From Cryptomeria japonica (lineage: Eukaryota; Streptophyta; Pinopsida; Cupressales; Cupressaceae), in contig NW_026729179.1 in NCBI RefSeq assembly GCF_030272615.1, positions 2,501-30,000 of the forward strand: 27,500 bases of DNA. Direction: 5' to 3'. Below the pieces are notes generated by a model. The model was not told the origin of the DNA. It did no database searches and saw only the letters and a program-made list of their open reading frames with translations. Positions within the stretch are counted from its first letter, which is position 1. Every line of letters starts with the position of its first letter. Both the position numbers and the translations under genes were made by a program. Positions 1 through 9,838 of this stretch are shown here, one piece after another.

Positions 1-695
1 CCTAAGGTGAGCTTCTCCTCATAGGCAATTCCGCTCTTATCCGGTCACGTTTGTGTGCCCGAATTTCGCAAGGCAACCTCCATGGGACATGGAAAAGACT
101 CGAGAAGAGAGCTCGCTCACGGGAGAGAGAAGCCAAGGAGACCACGAGAGTGCTGAGAGTGGGACAGCGCTGAATAGGCGGGAGAAGCCTGCGCGTATAA
201 ACGGAGATATATATCCAATTGCAACGAAGGAACGTGCCAAAGATCGAGAACAATGGCAGAAATGCTAGTAACGTGCACTTCGGGACCAACGCATCACCGG
301 AAGACAACCGCCAAACATCGAAAGAGTCGCGATGCTCCGCAACCTACGTGCAAAGCGGTCGCACACCGGGTAAGGGAGTGAGAGCCCCAAACATAGCTGG
401 GCGAGGCGCTCACTCCGCTCTTTAATATCTCGTTAATACCGCCAAGGAAATGGCACAAGCACACACACACAAGCATCCTCGGAAGAGGACAGTTCGAGTG
501 ACAGGTCAAATCCAAGAGTTCCGAAGACTACCTCCAGGAACAATCGGGAACAAGACCGATTACAAGTCGTCGAGTCTGTTACTGGGCGAACACGAGATGC
601 GCACAGGAAATCGATCAGCCCTCACAATGGCCCAAGGCCAGAGATCGGACTGCTACGATTTACCCCAACAATCATCGTGCCACTCTTCGCAGAGA
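1..695. other. Low-repeat spacer, no gene recognised
   Basis: No RNA gene, known protein family or long reading frame is recognisable here. Open frames are at most about 100 codons and overlap on both strands. The stretch is less repetitive than the rest of the window. If the Pol I reading of the promoter ladder further right is correct, this would be the 18S-proximal part of the external transcribed spacer on the minus strand. That is inference only: the conserved 18S 5' end is not present on either strand. Confidence 0.5.
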
Positions 696-930
696 GGTGA
701 TAGACGCCAACGAGCCCGCGCATAGCAATCGAGGTGTAAAAAGGGCGTTGAAGGCAGGAAGCCTGGACGAAAGAGGCTACGAGGTCACCTCGAAGCGGTC
801 TAAGAATCGGGCGCACTTGGGGCGACTACCAGTGCCAACCCCTTATCCCGCGGTGCGTCCGACACACAGAAATTTCCAAGGCGGCCAAGGAGCCTCCCCG
901 CATAGCAATCGGGGTGTGAGGTTACGGATG
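696..930. repeat. Degenerate outlying copy of the 188-bp satellite
   Basis: This stretch carries the monomer landmarks in the same order as the main array: GCATAGCAATCG near 720, GGGCGACTACCAGTGCC near 822, CCCCTTATCCCGCG near 839, and a second GCATAGCAATCGGGG near 900. Many substitutions and length differences separate it from the homogeneous core. It is best read as an old edge copy that escaped homogenisation. Confidence 0.8.
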
Positions 931-1190
931 CAGCATTGATAGCAATCGAGGTGGGAGGCGAAGGATGCAGAAGTGAGAGCCGAGGGATGTAGCAGAGATA
1001 GCAATCGGGGTGTGTGATGCAGAAGAGATAGCAATCGAGGTGTGCGGTGGGAAGGGCCCAGCAGCCAGAATGCATGAAGCGACGGATGAAGCAGTGATGA
1101 CAACCGGGCTGTGAGGAGAGGAGGGATGCAGCCAAGAAAGCAATCAGGGCTCGAGGCAAGGGATGCATCAAGGATAGCAATCATGTTGTG
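931..1190. repeat. Short sub-repeats of the AGCAATCGGGGTG segment
   Basis: The piece AGCAATCG(A/G)GGTG followed by GGATGCAG and AG(A)GAT recurs every 30-60 bp (for example near 940, 999, 1029, 1140 and 1176), with degeneration between copies. This piece is one end of the 188-bp monomer, so a sub-segment of the satellite has been amplified locally. No coding signal is seen. The open frames here are repeat shadows. Confidence 0.75.
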
Positions 1191-1415
1191 AGGCGAGATT
1201 CCAAAGGCTAAACGTGAGAGGCTGCAGGGTCGACTCAGAGAGGTCTATGCATGTGAGAGGCTGAAAGCAAGGTCAACTCGGAGCGGTCTATGCATCGGGC
1301 GCGCTTGGGGCGACTACCAGTGCCAACCCCTTATCCCGCGACGCGTCCGACAAAGAGAACGTTCCAAGGCGGCAGAGGAGGTTACCAGCCGAAGGATGCA
1401 GTAGCAATAACAGGT
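1191..1415. repeat. Degenerate copy leading into the 188-bp array
   Basis: Satellite landmarks are present near 1306-1345 (GGGCGACTACCAGTGCC, CCCCTTATCCCGCGACGCG). The flanks are rearranged, and a duplicated GTGAGAGGCTG motif occurs near 1213 and 1253. This is a transitional copy between the short sub-repeats and the regular array. Confidence 0.75.
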
Positions 1416-4400
1416 ATAGTTCCGCGGCGGCCGAGAAGACTCACCGCATAGGAATCGGGATGCGAGGCGAGGGATGCGGCGGGAAGGCCCCGACGGCTAA
1501 ACGGAAGAGGCTGCAGGGCCGCCTCGGAATGGTCCAAGCATCGGACGCGATTGGGACGACTACCAGTGCCAACCCCTTATCCCGCGATGCGTCCGATACA
1601 CAGATAGTTCCAAGGCGGCCGAGGAGCCTCACCGCATATCAATCGGGGTGCGAGGCGAGGGATGGGGCGGGAAGGCCCCAACGGCTAGACGGAAGAGGCT
1701 TCAGGGCCACCTCGGAATGCTCCAAGCATCGGACGCGCTTGGGGCGACTACCAGTGCCAACCCCTTATCCCGCGATGCGTCCGATACACAGATGGTTCCA
1801 AGGCGGCCGAGGAGCCTCACCGCATAGCAATCGGGGGTGCGAGGCGAGGGATGGGGCGGGAAGGCCCCAACGGCTAGACGGAAGAGGCTTCAGGGCCGCC
1901 TCGGAATGGTCCAAGCATCGGACGCGCTTGGGGCGACTACCAGTGACAACCCCTCATCCCGCGATGCGTCCGATACGAAGATGGTTCCAAGGCGGCCGAG
2001 GAGCCTCACCGCATAGCAATCGGGGTGCGAGGTGGGGGATGCGGCGAGATGGCCCCAACGGCTAGACGGAAGAGGCCACAGGGCCGCGTCGGAATAGTCC
2101 AAGCATCGGACGCGCTTGGGGCGACTACCAGTGACAACCCCTTATCCCGCGATGCGTCCGATACGAAGATAGTTCCAAGGCGGCCGAGGAGCCTCACCGC
2201 ATAGCAATCCGGGTGCGAGGTGGGGGATGCGGCGAGATGGCCCCAACGGCTAGACGGAAGAGGCTGCAGGGCCGCCTCGGAATAGTCCAAGCATCGGACG
2301 CGCTTGGGGCGACTACCAGTGACAACCCCTTATCCCGCGATGCTTCCGATACGAAGACAGTTGCAAGGCGGCCGAGGAGCCTCACCGCATAGCAATGGGG
2401 GTGCGAGGTGAGGGATGCGGCGAGATGGCCCCAACGGCTAGACGGAAGAGGCCACAGGGCCGCCTCGGAATAGTCCAAGCATCGGACGCGCTTGGGGCGA
2501 CTACCAGTGACAACCCCTTATCCCGCGATGCATCCGATACGAAGATAGTTCCCAGGCGGCCGAGGAGCCTCACCGCATAGCAATCGGGGTGCGAGGCGAG
2601 GGATGCGGCGAGATGGCCCCAAAGGGTAGACGGAAGAGGCTGCGGGGCCGCCTCGGAATAGTCCAAGCATCGAACGCGCTTGGGGCGACTACCACTGCCA
2701 ACCCCTTATCCCGCGATGCGTCCGATACACAGATAGTTCCGAGGCGGCCGAGGAGCTGGGGGATGCGGCGAGATGGCCCCAACGGCTAGACGGAAGAGGC
2801 TGCAGGGCCGCCTCGGAATAGTCCAAGCATCGGACGCGCTTGGGGCGACTACCAGTGACAACCCCTTATCCCGCGATGCGTCCGATACACAGATAGTTCC
2901 GAGGCGGCCAAGGAGCCTCACCGCATAGCAATCGTGGTGCGAGGTGGGGGATGCAGCGAGATGGCCCCAACGGCTAGACGGAAGAGGCTGCAGGGCCGCC
3001 TCGGAATGGTCCAAGCATCGGACGCGCTTGGGGCGACTACCACTGCCAACCCCTTATCCCGCGATGCGTCCGATACACAGATAGTTCCAAGGCGGCCGAG
3101 GAGCCTCACCGAATAGCAATCGGGGTGCGAGGCGAGGGATGCGGCGAGAAAGCCCCAACGGCTAGAGGGAAGAGGCTTCAGGTCCGCCTCGGAATGGTCC
3201 AAGCATCGGACGCGCTTGGGGCGACTACCAGTGACAACCCCTTATCCCGCGACGCGTCCGATACACAGATAGTTCCAAGGCGGCCGAGGAGCCTCACCGC
3301 ATAGCAATCGGGGTGCGAGGCGAGGGATGCGGCGAGAAGGACCCAACGGCTAGACGGAAGAGGCTTCAGGGCCGCCTCGGAATGGTCCAAGCATCGGACG
3401 CGCTTGGGGCGACTACCAGTGACAACCCCTTATCCCGCGACGCGTCCGATACACAGATAGTTCCAAGGCGGCCGAGGAGCCTCACCGCATAGCAATCGGG
3501 GTGCGAGGCGAGGGATGCGGCGAGAAGGACCCAACGGCTAGACGGAAGAGGCTTCAGGTCCGCCTCGGAATGGTCCAAGCATCGGACGCGCTTGGGGCGA
3601 CTACCAGTGACAACCCCTTATCCCGCGACGCGTCCGATACACAGATAGTTCCAAGGCGGCCGAGGAGCCTCACCGCATAGCAATCGGGGTGCGAGGCGAG
3701 GGATGCGGCGAGAAGGACCCAACGGCTAGACGGAAGAGGCTTCAGGGCCGCCTCGGAATGGTCCAAGCATCGGACGCGCTTGGGGCGACTACCAGTGACA
3801 ACCCCTTATCCCGCGATGCGTCCGATACACAGATAGTTCCAAGGCGGCCGAGGAGCCTCACCGCATAGCAATCGGGGTGCGAGGCGAGGGATGCGGCGAG
3901 AAGGACCCAACGGCTAGACGGAAGAGGCTTCAGGGCCGCCTCGGAATGGTCCAAGCATCGGACGCGCTTGGGGCGACTACCAGTGACAACCCCTTATCCC
4001 GCGACGCGTCCGATACACAGATAGTTCCAAGGCGGCCGAGGAGCCTCACCGCATAGCAATCGGGGTGCGAGGCGAGGGATGCGGCAAGAAGGACCCAACG
4101 GCTAGACGGAAGAGGCTTCAGGGCCGCCTCGGAATGGTCCAAGCATCGGACGCGCTTGGGGCGACTACCAGTGACAACCCCTTATCCCGCGACGCGTCCG
4201 ATACACAGATAGTTCCAAGGCGGCCGAGGAGCCTCACCGCATAGCAATCGGGGTGCGAGGCGAGGGATGCGGCGAGAAGGACCCAACGGCTAGACGGAAG
4301 AGGCTTCAGGTCCGCCTCGGAATGGTCCAAGCATCGGACGCGCTTGGGGCGACTACCAGTGACAACCCCTTATCCCGCGACGCGTCCGATACACAGATAG

Positions 4401-6141
4401 TTCCAAGGCGGCCGAGGAGCCTCACCGCATAGCAATCGGGGTGCGAGGCGAGGGATGCGGCGAGAAGGACCCAACGGCTAGACGGAAGAGGCTTCAGGGC
4501 CGCCTCGGAATGGTCCAAGCATCGGACGCGCTTGGGGCGACTACCAGTGACAACCCCTTATCCCGCGACGCGTCCGATACACAGATAGTTCCAAGGCGGC
4601 CGAGGAGCCTCACCGCATAGCAATCGGGGTGCGAGGCGAGGGATGCGGCGAGAAGGACCCAACGGCTAGACGGAAGAGGCTTCAGGGCCGCCTCGGAATG
4701 GTCCAAGCATCGGACGCGCTTGGGGCGACTACCAGTGACAACCCCTTATCCCGCGATGCGTCCGATACACAGATAGTTCCAAGGCGGCCGAGGAGCCTCA
4801 CCGCATAGCAATCGGGGTGCGAGGCGAGGGATGCGGCGAGAAGGACCCAACGGCTAGACGGAAGAGGCTTCAGGGCCGCCTCGGAATGGTCCAAGCATCG
4901 GACGCGCTTGGGGCGACTACCAGTGACAACCCCTTATCCCGCGACGCGTCCGATACACAGATAGTTCCAAGGCGGCCGAGGAGCCTCACCGCATAGCAAT
5001 CGGGGTGCGAGGCGAGGGATGCGGCGAGAAGGACCCAACGGCTAGACGGAAGAGGCTTCAGGGCCGCCTCGGAATGGTCCAAGCATCGGACGCGCTTGGG
5101 GCGACTACCAGTGACAACCCCTTATCCCGCGACGCGTCCGATACACAGATAGTTCCAAGGCGGCCGAGGAGCCTCACCGCATAGCAATCGGGGTGCGAGG
5201 CGAGGGATGCGGCGAGAAGGACCCAACGGCTAGACGGAAGAGGCTTCAGGGCCGCCTCGGAATGGTCCAAGCATCGGACGCGCTTGGGGCGACTACCAGT
5301 GACAACCCCTTATCCCGCGACGCGTCCGATACACAGATAGTTCCAAGGCGGCCGAGGAGCCTCACCGCATAGCAATCGGGGTGCGAGGCGAGGGATGCGG
5401 CGAGAAGGATCCAACGGCTAGACGGAAGAGGCTTCAGGGCCGCCTGGGAATGGTCCATGCATCGCACGCGCTTGGGGCGACTACCAGTGACAACCCCTTA
5501 TCCCGCGACGCGTCCGATACACAGATAGTTCCAAGGCGGCCGAGGAGCCTCACCGCATAGCAATCGGGGTGCGAGGCGAGGGATGCGGCGAGAAGGACCC
5601 AACGGCTAGACGGAAGAGGCTTCAGGGCCGCCTCGGAATGGTCCAAGCATCGGACGCGCTTGGGGCGACTACCAGTGACAACCCCTTATCCCGCGACGCG
5701 TCCGATACACAGATAGTTCCAAGGCGGCCGAGGAGCCTCACCGCATAGCAATCGGGGTGCGAGTCGAGGGATGCGGCGAGAAGGACCCAACGGCTAGACG
5801 GAAGAGGCTTCAGGGCCGCCTCGGAATGGTCCAAGCATCGGACGCGCTTGGGGCGACTACCAGTGACAACCCCTTATCCCGCGATGCGTCTGATACACAG
5901 ATAGTTCCAAGGCGGCCGAGGAGCCTCACCGCATAGCAATCGGGGTGCGAGGCAAGGGATGCGGCGAGAAGGACCCAACGGCTAGACGGAAGAGGCTTCA
6001 GGGCCGCCTCGGAATGGTCCAAGCATCGGACGCGCTTGGGGCGACTACCGTTGCCAACCCCTTATCCCGCGATGCGTCTGATACACAGATAGTTCCGAGG
6101 CGGCCGAGGAGCCTCACCGCATAGCAATCGGGTTGCGAGGC
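1416..6141. repeat. 188-bp tandem satellite, 25 copies
   Basis: The landmark GTCCAAGCATCG (CTCC in one copy, ATCGG or ATCGC variants) recurs at 1532, 1720, 1909, 2097, 2285, 2473, 2661, 2821, 3009, 3197 and then every 188 bp to 6017, giving 25 monomers. Each monomer also contains GGCGACTACCAGTG, CCCCTTATCCCGCGA, GTTCCAAGGCGGCCGAGG and CATAGCAATCGGGGTGCGAGG. Copies between about 3200 and 5900 are nearly identical, differing at sites such as GATGCG/GACGCG and AGGGCC/AGGTCC. Copies left of 3100 are more divergent, the gradient expected from unequal exchange. The 188-bp length is close to a nucleosomal repeat. Because 188 is not a multiple of three, identical open frames of about 70 codons recur on the minus strand. 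They are artefacts. The array is probably 35S spacer or transcribed spacer repeats (inference). Confidence 0.95.
2661..2820. repeat. Shortened 160-bp satellite monomer
   Basis: The distance between the 2661 and 2821 landmarks is 160 instead of 188. The segment containing CTCACCGCATAGCAATCGGG is missing around 2757, so GAGGAGC runs directly into TGGGGGATGCGGCG. It is a 28-bp internal deletion, useful as a phase marker for this array. Confidence 0.85.
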
Positions 6142-6380
6142 AGATTATTGGGAAGGGAACCCCCTGGGATGCGGCTCAAGCAGTGCCCAAAGGGACTGGA
6201 ATGCGGAATCACATCGAGAGACCCAAATGCTATACGAGGGCTCAAATCGAATTATCGATTTGGCCACGACATGGACGCATCGGAACGACTACCTTTGCCG
6301 AACCACTCGCAATTGCATCCATACCGAAACCAATAGACATTTCCGTTAGAGCCCTCGCATAGCATTCGGGAATCTCGCAT

Positions 6381-6468
6381 GCCCCTCTAAATCGACCAAT
6401 GCTGGCGCTCAACGAAAATCCGAGCGCTACCACCGTTCGAGCGCCAGCATTGGTCGAGTTAGAGGGGC
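6381..6468. repeat. Long inverted repeat (hairpin) next to the core
   Basis: Arms 6381-6410 and 6439-6468 are reverse complements over 30 positions with one mismatch, separated by a 28-base loop. The left arm begins GCCCCTCTAA and ends GCTGGCGCTC. The right arm ends AGAGGGGC. It lies 28 bases left of the 6497 core, so it falls just downstream of the predicted start on the minus strand and would form a stem-loop in that transcript. Confidence 0.9.
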
Positions 6469-6496
6469 ACGGGGGAGAATGCTCCAGTCAACACCT

Positions 6497-6508
6497 CCCC
6501 TATATAAG
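6497..6508 (-). promoter_or_regulatory. Pol I-type core, candidate 35S gene promoter
   Basis: The + strand reads CCCCTATATAAG followed by TTATTTGTCCGATTCTC. The minus strand reads CTTATATAGGGG followed by AGGTGT. Plant RNA polymerase I starts share a TATA-R-TA-N-GGGG-type consensus, and this matches it. Among 13 copies this is the leftmost, so with leftward transcription it would be nearest the 18S gene and the best candidate for the gene promoter rather than a spacer promoter. The alternative is a TATA box read on the + strand. No gene follows on that side. Confidence 0.5.
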
Positions 6509-6864
6509 TTATTTGTCCGATTCTCGCACAACCGTAGTCTGCCTCGTCGAATCAAACAACGGTCCCAGATTCCGACTTCCGTTCTGTAGAGACCCAAAAG
6601 CTAGATGGAGGCTCGCAAGAAAGAGAGTCGGCGCATAGCAATCGGGTTTCTCGAACGTTTAGGGACCGAGCTCACTTGCGGATAGGGCAAAATCCGCCAA
6701 GCAACCCAAAAGCTAGACGGGGGCTCGAATCGAATCGCCTAGGCGGCCACAACAACGACGTGTTGGATCGACTACCAGTGCCAAACCATTCAGCAAGACT
6801 AGTCTGTGTCGAGGCCGGATAGAGATTCTCAGAGAGCGCCCGTATAGCATTTAGGAGACCTGCC

Positions 6865-6959
6865 GCGTCCCTCACACTCGACAAATGGTGGTGCACGTTT
6901 ATAAATCCGAGCGATCCCAACCCTTTCAAGCACCAACATCGGTCGAGATAGAGGGGCAC
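6865..6959. repeat. Decayed inverted repeat, second unit
   Basis: The arms 6865-6894 and 6930-6959 pair at 22 of 30 positions. They correspond in place and sequence to the near-perfect hairpin of the neighbouring unit, so the structure was present in the ancestral unit and has partly decayed here. Confidence 0.7.
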
Positions 6960-6986
6960 GGAGGGGGCTGCGTGAGACAACACAGT

Positions 6987-6998
6987 CCCCTATATAAG
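6987..6998 (-). promoter_or_regulatory. Pol I-type core, copy 2
   Basis: The core is intact, with the TTATTTGTCCGATTCTCA flank. The left flank is ACAGT instead of ACACCT, so the G-run on the minus strand is GGGGACTG rather than GGGGAGG. It is 490 bp from copy 1 and has a decayed hairpin on its left. Confidence 0.45.
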
Positions 6999-7305
6999 TT
7001 ATTTGTCCGATTCTCACACATCCGAAGAATGGTCATCAAATCGGACAACAGCCCAAACTTCCGACTTCCGTCCCAGAAAGCCCAAGAGCTATCTAAAACG
7101 TTCATGGCCGGAACTCGATCGCGGCTATACCAGTCCGCCAAGCAACCCAAAAGCTAGACTGGAGCTCTAGTCGAATCACCTCTGTGGCCATTGCAAGGAC
7201 GTGTTGGAGCGACTACCATTGCCGAACCATTCCGCAGGTCGAGTCCATACCAAGGCCGCATAGAGATTCACGATGAGCTCCTGCATAGCAATCAGGAGAC
7301 TTGCC

Positions 7306-7399
7306 GTGTCCATCACAATCGATAAATCCTGGTGCAAGATTTTTGCATCCGAGCGCTCCAACCAGTCGAGCACCAGCATCAATCGACATAAACGGGCAC
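7306..7399. repeat. Decayed inverted repeat, third unit
   Basis: The arms 7306-7335 and 7370-7399 pair at 20 of 30 positions, at the equivalent place left of the 7428 core. The end of the stem, GGTGC with GCACC, is kept. It is the weakest of the three hairpins. Confidence 0.6.
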
Positions 7400-7427
7400 G
7401 GGGGGAGGATGCTCGAGAACACTACCT

Positions 7428-7439
7428 CCCCTATATAAG
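7428..7439 (-). promoter_or_regulatory. Pol I-type core, copy 3
   Basis: The core is intact, flanked by TACCTC on the left and TTATTTGTCCGATTCTCA on the right. It is 441 bp from copy 2. Together with copies 1 and 2 it forms the TTATTT subgroup. All copies further right have CTATTT. Confidence 0.45.
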
Positions 7440-7565
7440 TTATTTGTCCGATTCTCAAGCAGCCGAAGTCTGGTCATCGAATCGGGTCAAAGACCACAAC
7501 TTCCGACTTTACCCACAATGCAAGTCATCGAATCGAACATCGGCCCCCGAGTCGGACTCCATGCG

Positions 7566-7870
7566 TATGTCAGGTCATCGGACCCAAATTCCGCCTTCCT
7601 GCGCATGGCGGGCCATCAATATCAACTCGGTCATCGGACCCAAACTCCGCCTTTCTGCGCATGGCACGCCTTCAAATCGGTCATCGGACCCAAATTCCGC
7701 CTTCCTGTGCATGGCGGGCCATCAACATCAACTCGGTCATCGGACCCAAATTCCGCCTTTCTGCGCATGGCACGCCATCAACTCGGTCATCGGACCCAAA
7801 TTCCGCCTTCCTGCGCATGGCAGGTCATCGGACACAAATTCAGACCTCGCCAATATGCCTACGTATCGAA
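7566..7870. repeat. 50/56-bp alternating tandem repeat
   Basis: CATCGGACCCAAA recurs at 7576, 7632, 7682, 7738, 7788 and 7826, so steps of 56 and 50 alternate, giving a 106-bp dimer, before a short 38-bp step. Each copy continues with TTCCGCCTT(C/T)CTG and GCATGGC. The array passes directly into the 311-bp repeats, which contain the same GCATGGCAGGTCATCGG piece. Confidence 0.85.
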
Positions 7871-7972
7871 TCGGTCATCGGACCCAACTTCCGACTTCAT
7901 CCATACTGTAGGGTCTTTGAGGTTGGCGCGGTGCGCTCAACCCGGGGAGTCGACCCATCGAAGCATACACCT

Positions 7973-7984
7973 CCCCTATATAAG
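7973..7984 (-). promoter_or_regulatory. Pol I-type core, copy 4 (311-bp unit)
   Basis: First copy in the 311-bp ladder and first with CTATTTGTCCGATTC on its right. The left side has CATACACCT. Conservation extends about 25 bases to the right of the TATA box. On the minus strand that is upstream of the start, where plant Pol I core promoter elements lie. Confidence 0.45.
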
Positions 7985-8283
7985 CTATTTGTCCGATTCC
8001 CACACCTGTGTAGTTTGCACCTCTGACCAGGACATCGACCCCAACTTCCGAACTCGACTGCAACGACGGCACCAGCGCCTTGGTGCGCACCTTGCGACGC
8101 ACAGTCCCAACATTCGCCTTCCTGCACATGGCAGGTCATCGGACCCAAATTCCGACCTCGCGAGTATGCCTACATATCGAATCGGTCATCGGACACAACT
8201 TCCGACTTCATCCATACCGTAGGGTCTTTGAGGTTGGCGCGGTGCGCTCAACCCGGGGAGTCGACCCAACGAAGCATACACCT

Positions 8284-8295
8284 CCCCTATATAAG
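8284..8295 (-). promoter_or_regulatory. Pol I-type core, copy 5 (311-bp unit)
   Basis: Exactly 311 bp from copy 4, with the same flanks (CATACACCT on the left, CTATTTGTCCGATTCCC on the right). A candidate spacer promoter on the minus strand. Confidence 0.45.
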
Positions 8296-8594
8296 CTATT
8301 TGTCCGATTCCCACACCTGTGTAGTTTGCACCTCCGATCAGGACATCGACCCCAACTTCCGAACTCGCCTGCAACGACCGAACCAGCGCCTTGGTGCGCA
8401 CCTTGCAACGCACAGTGCCAACATTCGCCTTCCTGCACATGGCAGGTCATCGGACCCAAATTCCGACCTCGCGAGTATGCCTACATATCGAATCGGTCAT
8501 CGGACCCAACTTCCGACTTCATCCATACCGTAGGGTCTTTGAGGTTGGCGCGGTGCGCTCAACCCGGGGAGTCGACCCAACGAAGCATACACCT

Positions 8595-8606
8595 CCCCTA
8601 TATAAG
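8595..8606 (-). promoter_or_regulatory. Pol I-type core, copy 6 (311-bp unit)
   Basis: Exactly 311 bp from copy 5, with unchanged core and flanks. Differences from its neighbours lie outside the core, for example the TAAAAAGACCGC stretch near 8681. Confidence 0.45.
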
Positions 8607-8905
8607 CTATTTGTCCGATTCCCACACCTGTGTAGCTTGCACCTCCGATCAGGACATCGACCCCAACTTCCGAACTCGACTAAAAAGACCGCACCAGCAC
8701 CTTGGTGTGCACCTTGCAACGCACAGTGCCAACATTCGCCTTCCTGCACATGGCAGGTCATCGGACCCAAATTCCGACCTCATGAGCATACCTACTAATC
8801 GAATCGGTCATCGGACCCAACTTCCGACTTCATCCATACCGTAGGGTCTTTGAGGTTGGCGCGGTGCGCTCAACCTGGGGAGTCGACCCATCGAAGCATA
8901 CACCT

Positions 8906-8917
8906 CCCCTATATAAG
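8906..8917 (-). promoter_or_regulatory. Pol I-type core, copy 7 (311-bp unit)
   Basis: Last core before the minisatellite. The next core to the right is 921 bp away, of which about 670 bp is minisatellite. Confidence 0.45.
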
Positions 8918-9021
8918 CTATTTGTCCGATTCCGACACCTGTGTAGTTTGCACCTCCGCTCAGGACATCGACCCCAACTTCCGAACTCGCCTGCAACGAC
9001 CGAACCAGCGCCTTGGTGCGC

Positions 9022-9690
9022 ACCAAAAGTGCGCACTTTTGGAGGGCACTTTTGTGCGCTCCAAAGGTGCGCACTTTTGGAGGGCACTTTTGTGCGCTCC
9101 AAAGGTGCGCACTTTTGGAGGGCACTTTTTGGAGGGCACTTTTGTGCGCTCCAAAGGTGCGCACTTTTGGAGGGCACTTTTTGGAGGGCACTTTTCTGCG
9201 CTCCAAAGGTGCGCACTTTTGGAGGGCACTTTTTGGAGGGCACTTTTCTGCGCTCCAAAGGTGCGCACTTTTGGAGGGCACTTTTTGGAGGGCACTTTTC
9301 TGCGCTCCAAAGGTGCGCACTTTTGGAGGGCACTTTTTGGAGGGCACTTTTCTGCGCTCCAAAGGTGCGCACTTTTGGAGGGCACTTTTTGGAGGGCACT
9401 TTTCTGCGCTCCAAAGGTGCGCACTTTTGGAGGGCACTTTTGTGCACTCCAAAGGTGCACACTTTTGGAGGGCACTTTTTGGAGGGCACTTTTCTGCACT
9501 CCAAAGGTGCGCACTTTTGGAGGGCACTTTTTGGAGGGCACTTTTGTGCGCTCCAAAGGTGCGCACTTTTGGAGGGCACTTTTTGGAGGGCACTTTTGTG
9601 CGCTCCAAAGGTGCGCACTTTTGGAGGGCACTTTTGTGCACTCCAAAGGTGCGCACTTTTGGAGGGCACTTTTCCTGCGCTCCAAAGGTG
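9022..9690. repeat. 38/52-bp minisatellite, 14 units
   Basis: GTGCGCAC (GTGCACAC in one copy) starts units at 9029, 9067, 9105, 9157, 9209, 9261, 9313, 9365, 9417, 9455, 9507, 9559, 9611 and 9649, giving nine 52-bp and five 38-39-bp units. The long type has an extra TTTTTGGAGGGCAC block. Each unit contains the imperfect palindrome CCAAAGGTGCGCACTTTTGG. One 38-bp plus one 52-bp unit is 90 bp, a multiple of three, which keeps several frames open on both strands; the resulting 230-340-codon frames are artefacts. A few CG-to-TG/CA changes are visible near 9448 and 9498. Confidence 0.95.
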
Positions 9691-9750
9691 CACACCTAGG
9701 TGAGCACCTTCGACCACACCTTGTAGCACACCAAACTCTGACTTTCGACT
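9691..9750. other. Junction between minisatellite and 157-bp ladder
   Basis: Short degenerate GTGCACACC-type sequence (CACACCTAGGTGAGCACCTT) followed by CCGACTTTCGACTTC-like sequence that enters the 157-bp repeat. No gene or motif is seen. Confidence 0.5.
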
Positions 9751-9826
9751 TCATCCGCAATGCAGGGTCTTTGAGGTTGGCGCAATGCGCACAACCAGGG
9801 GAGTCGACCCATCAAACCCAACACCT

Positions 9827-9838
9827 CCCCTATATAAG
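9827..9838 (-). promoter_or_regulatory. Pol I-type core, copy 8 (157-bp unit)
   Basis: The core is intact with CTATTTGTCTGATTC on its right (GTCTG instead of GTCCG) and CCCAACACCT on its left. First core right of the minisatellite. Confidence 0.45.

Larger units (their letters stand above)
6142..7500. repeat. Three long promoter-bearing repeat units
   Basis: The same ordered modules recur about every 440-545 bp. They are ACCCAAAAGCTAGA(C/T) near 6593, 6708 and 7146; a CGACTACC(A/T)(G/T)TGCC segment near 6288, 6769 and 7209; CATAGCA(A/T)T near 6358, 6843 and 7283; an inverted repeat; a GAGGGGCACGG or related GC box; the CCCCTATATAAG core; and TTCCGACTTCCG downstream near 6566, 7058 and 7500. 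The copies are old and diverged. Parts of these units match the 188-bp monomer, which suggests the satellite came from an internal segment of this larger unit. Confidence 0.75.
7826..9021. repeat. 311-bp promoter-bearing tandem repeat, four copies
   Basis: Units begin TCATCGGAC(A/C)CAAATTC at 7826, 8137, 8448 and 8759, exactly 311 bp apart. GGGTCTTTGAGGTTGGCGCG lies at 7911, 8222, 8533 and 8844. Each unit carries one CCCCTATATAAG core and a GGTGCGCACC-like module. The fourth unit is broken at about 9021, just after GGTGCGCACC, where the minisatellite begins. The copies are highly similar, so the array is young compared with the 6.1-7.5 kb units. Confidence 0.92.

Noticed and set aside
1-695. 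Search for the start of 18S rRNA or other rRNA at the left edge
   Set aside because: No stretch on either strand resembles the conserved 18S 5' end or any other rRNA segment. The 35S link therefore remains unproven from this window.
1890-6022. A family of about twenty identical 70-codon minus-strand frames (MDHSEAAL...)
   Set aside because: They are one frame of the 188-bp satellite repeated in every monomer. The shift of two bases per monomer ends each at the same place. They track the repeat, not a gene family.
6381-6468. Inverted repeat as a MITE or terminal inverted repeat of a transposon
   Set aside because: The loop is only 28 bases, no target-site duplication is seen, and the same structure is present in decayed form at the same place in two neighbouring units, so it belongs to the repeat unit.
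7566-9021. CRISPR-like array from regularly spaced CATCGGACCCAAATTCCGCC repeats
   Set aside because: The intervening sequence is itself repeated, units are direct tandem repeats of 50/56 and 311 bp, and the 5S genes show a plant nuclear source.
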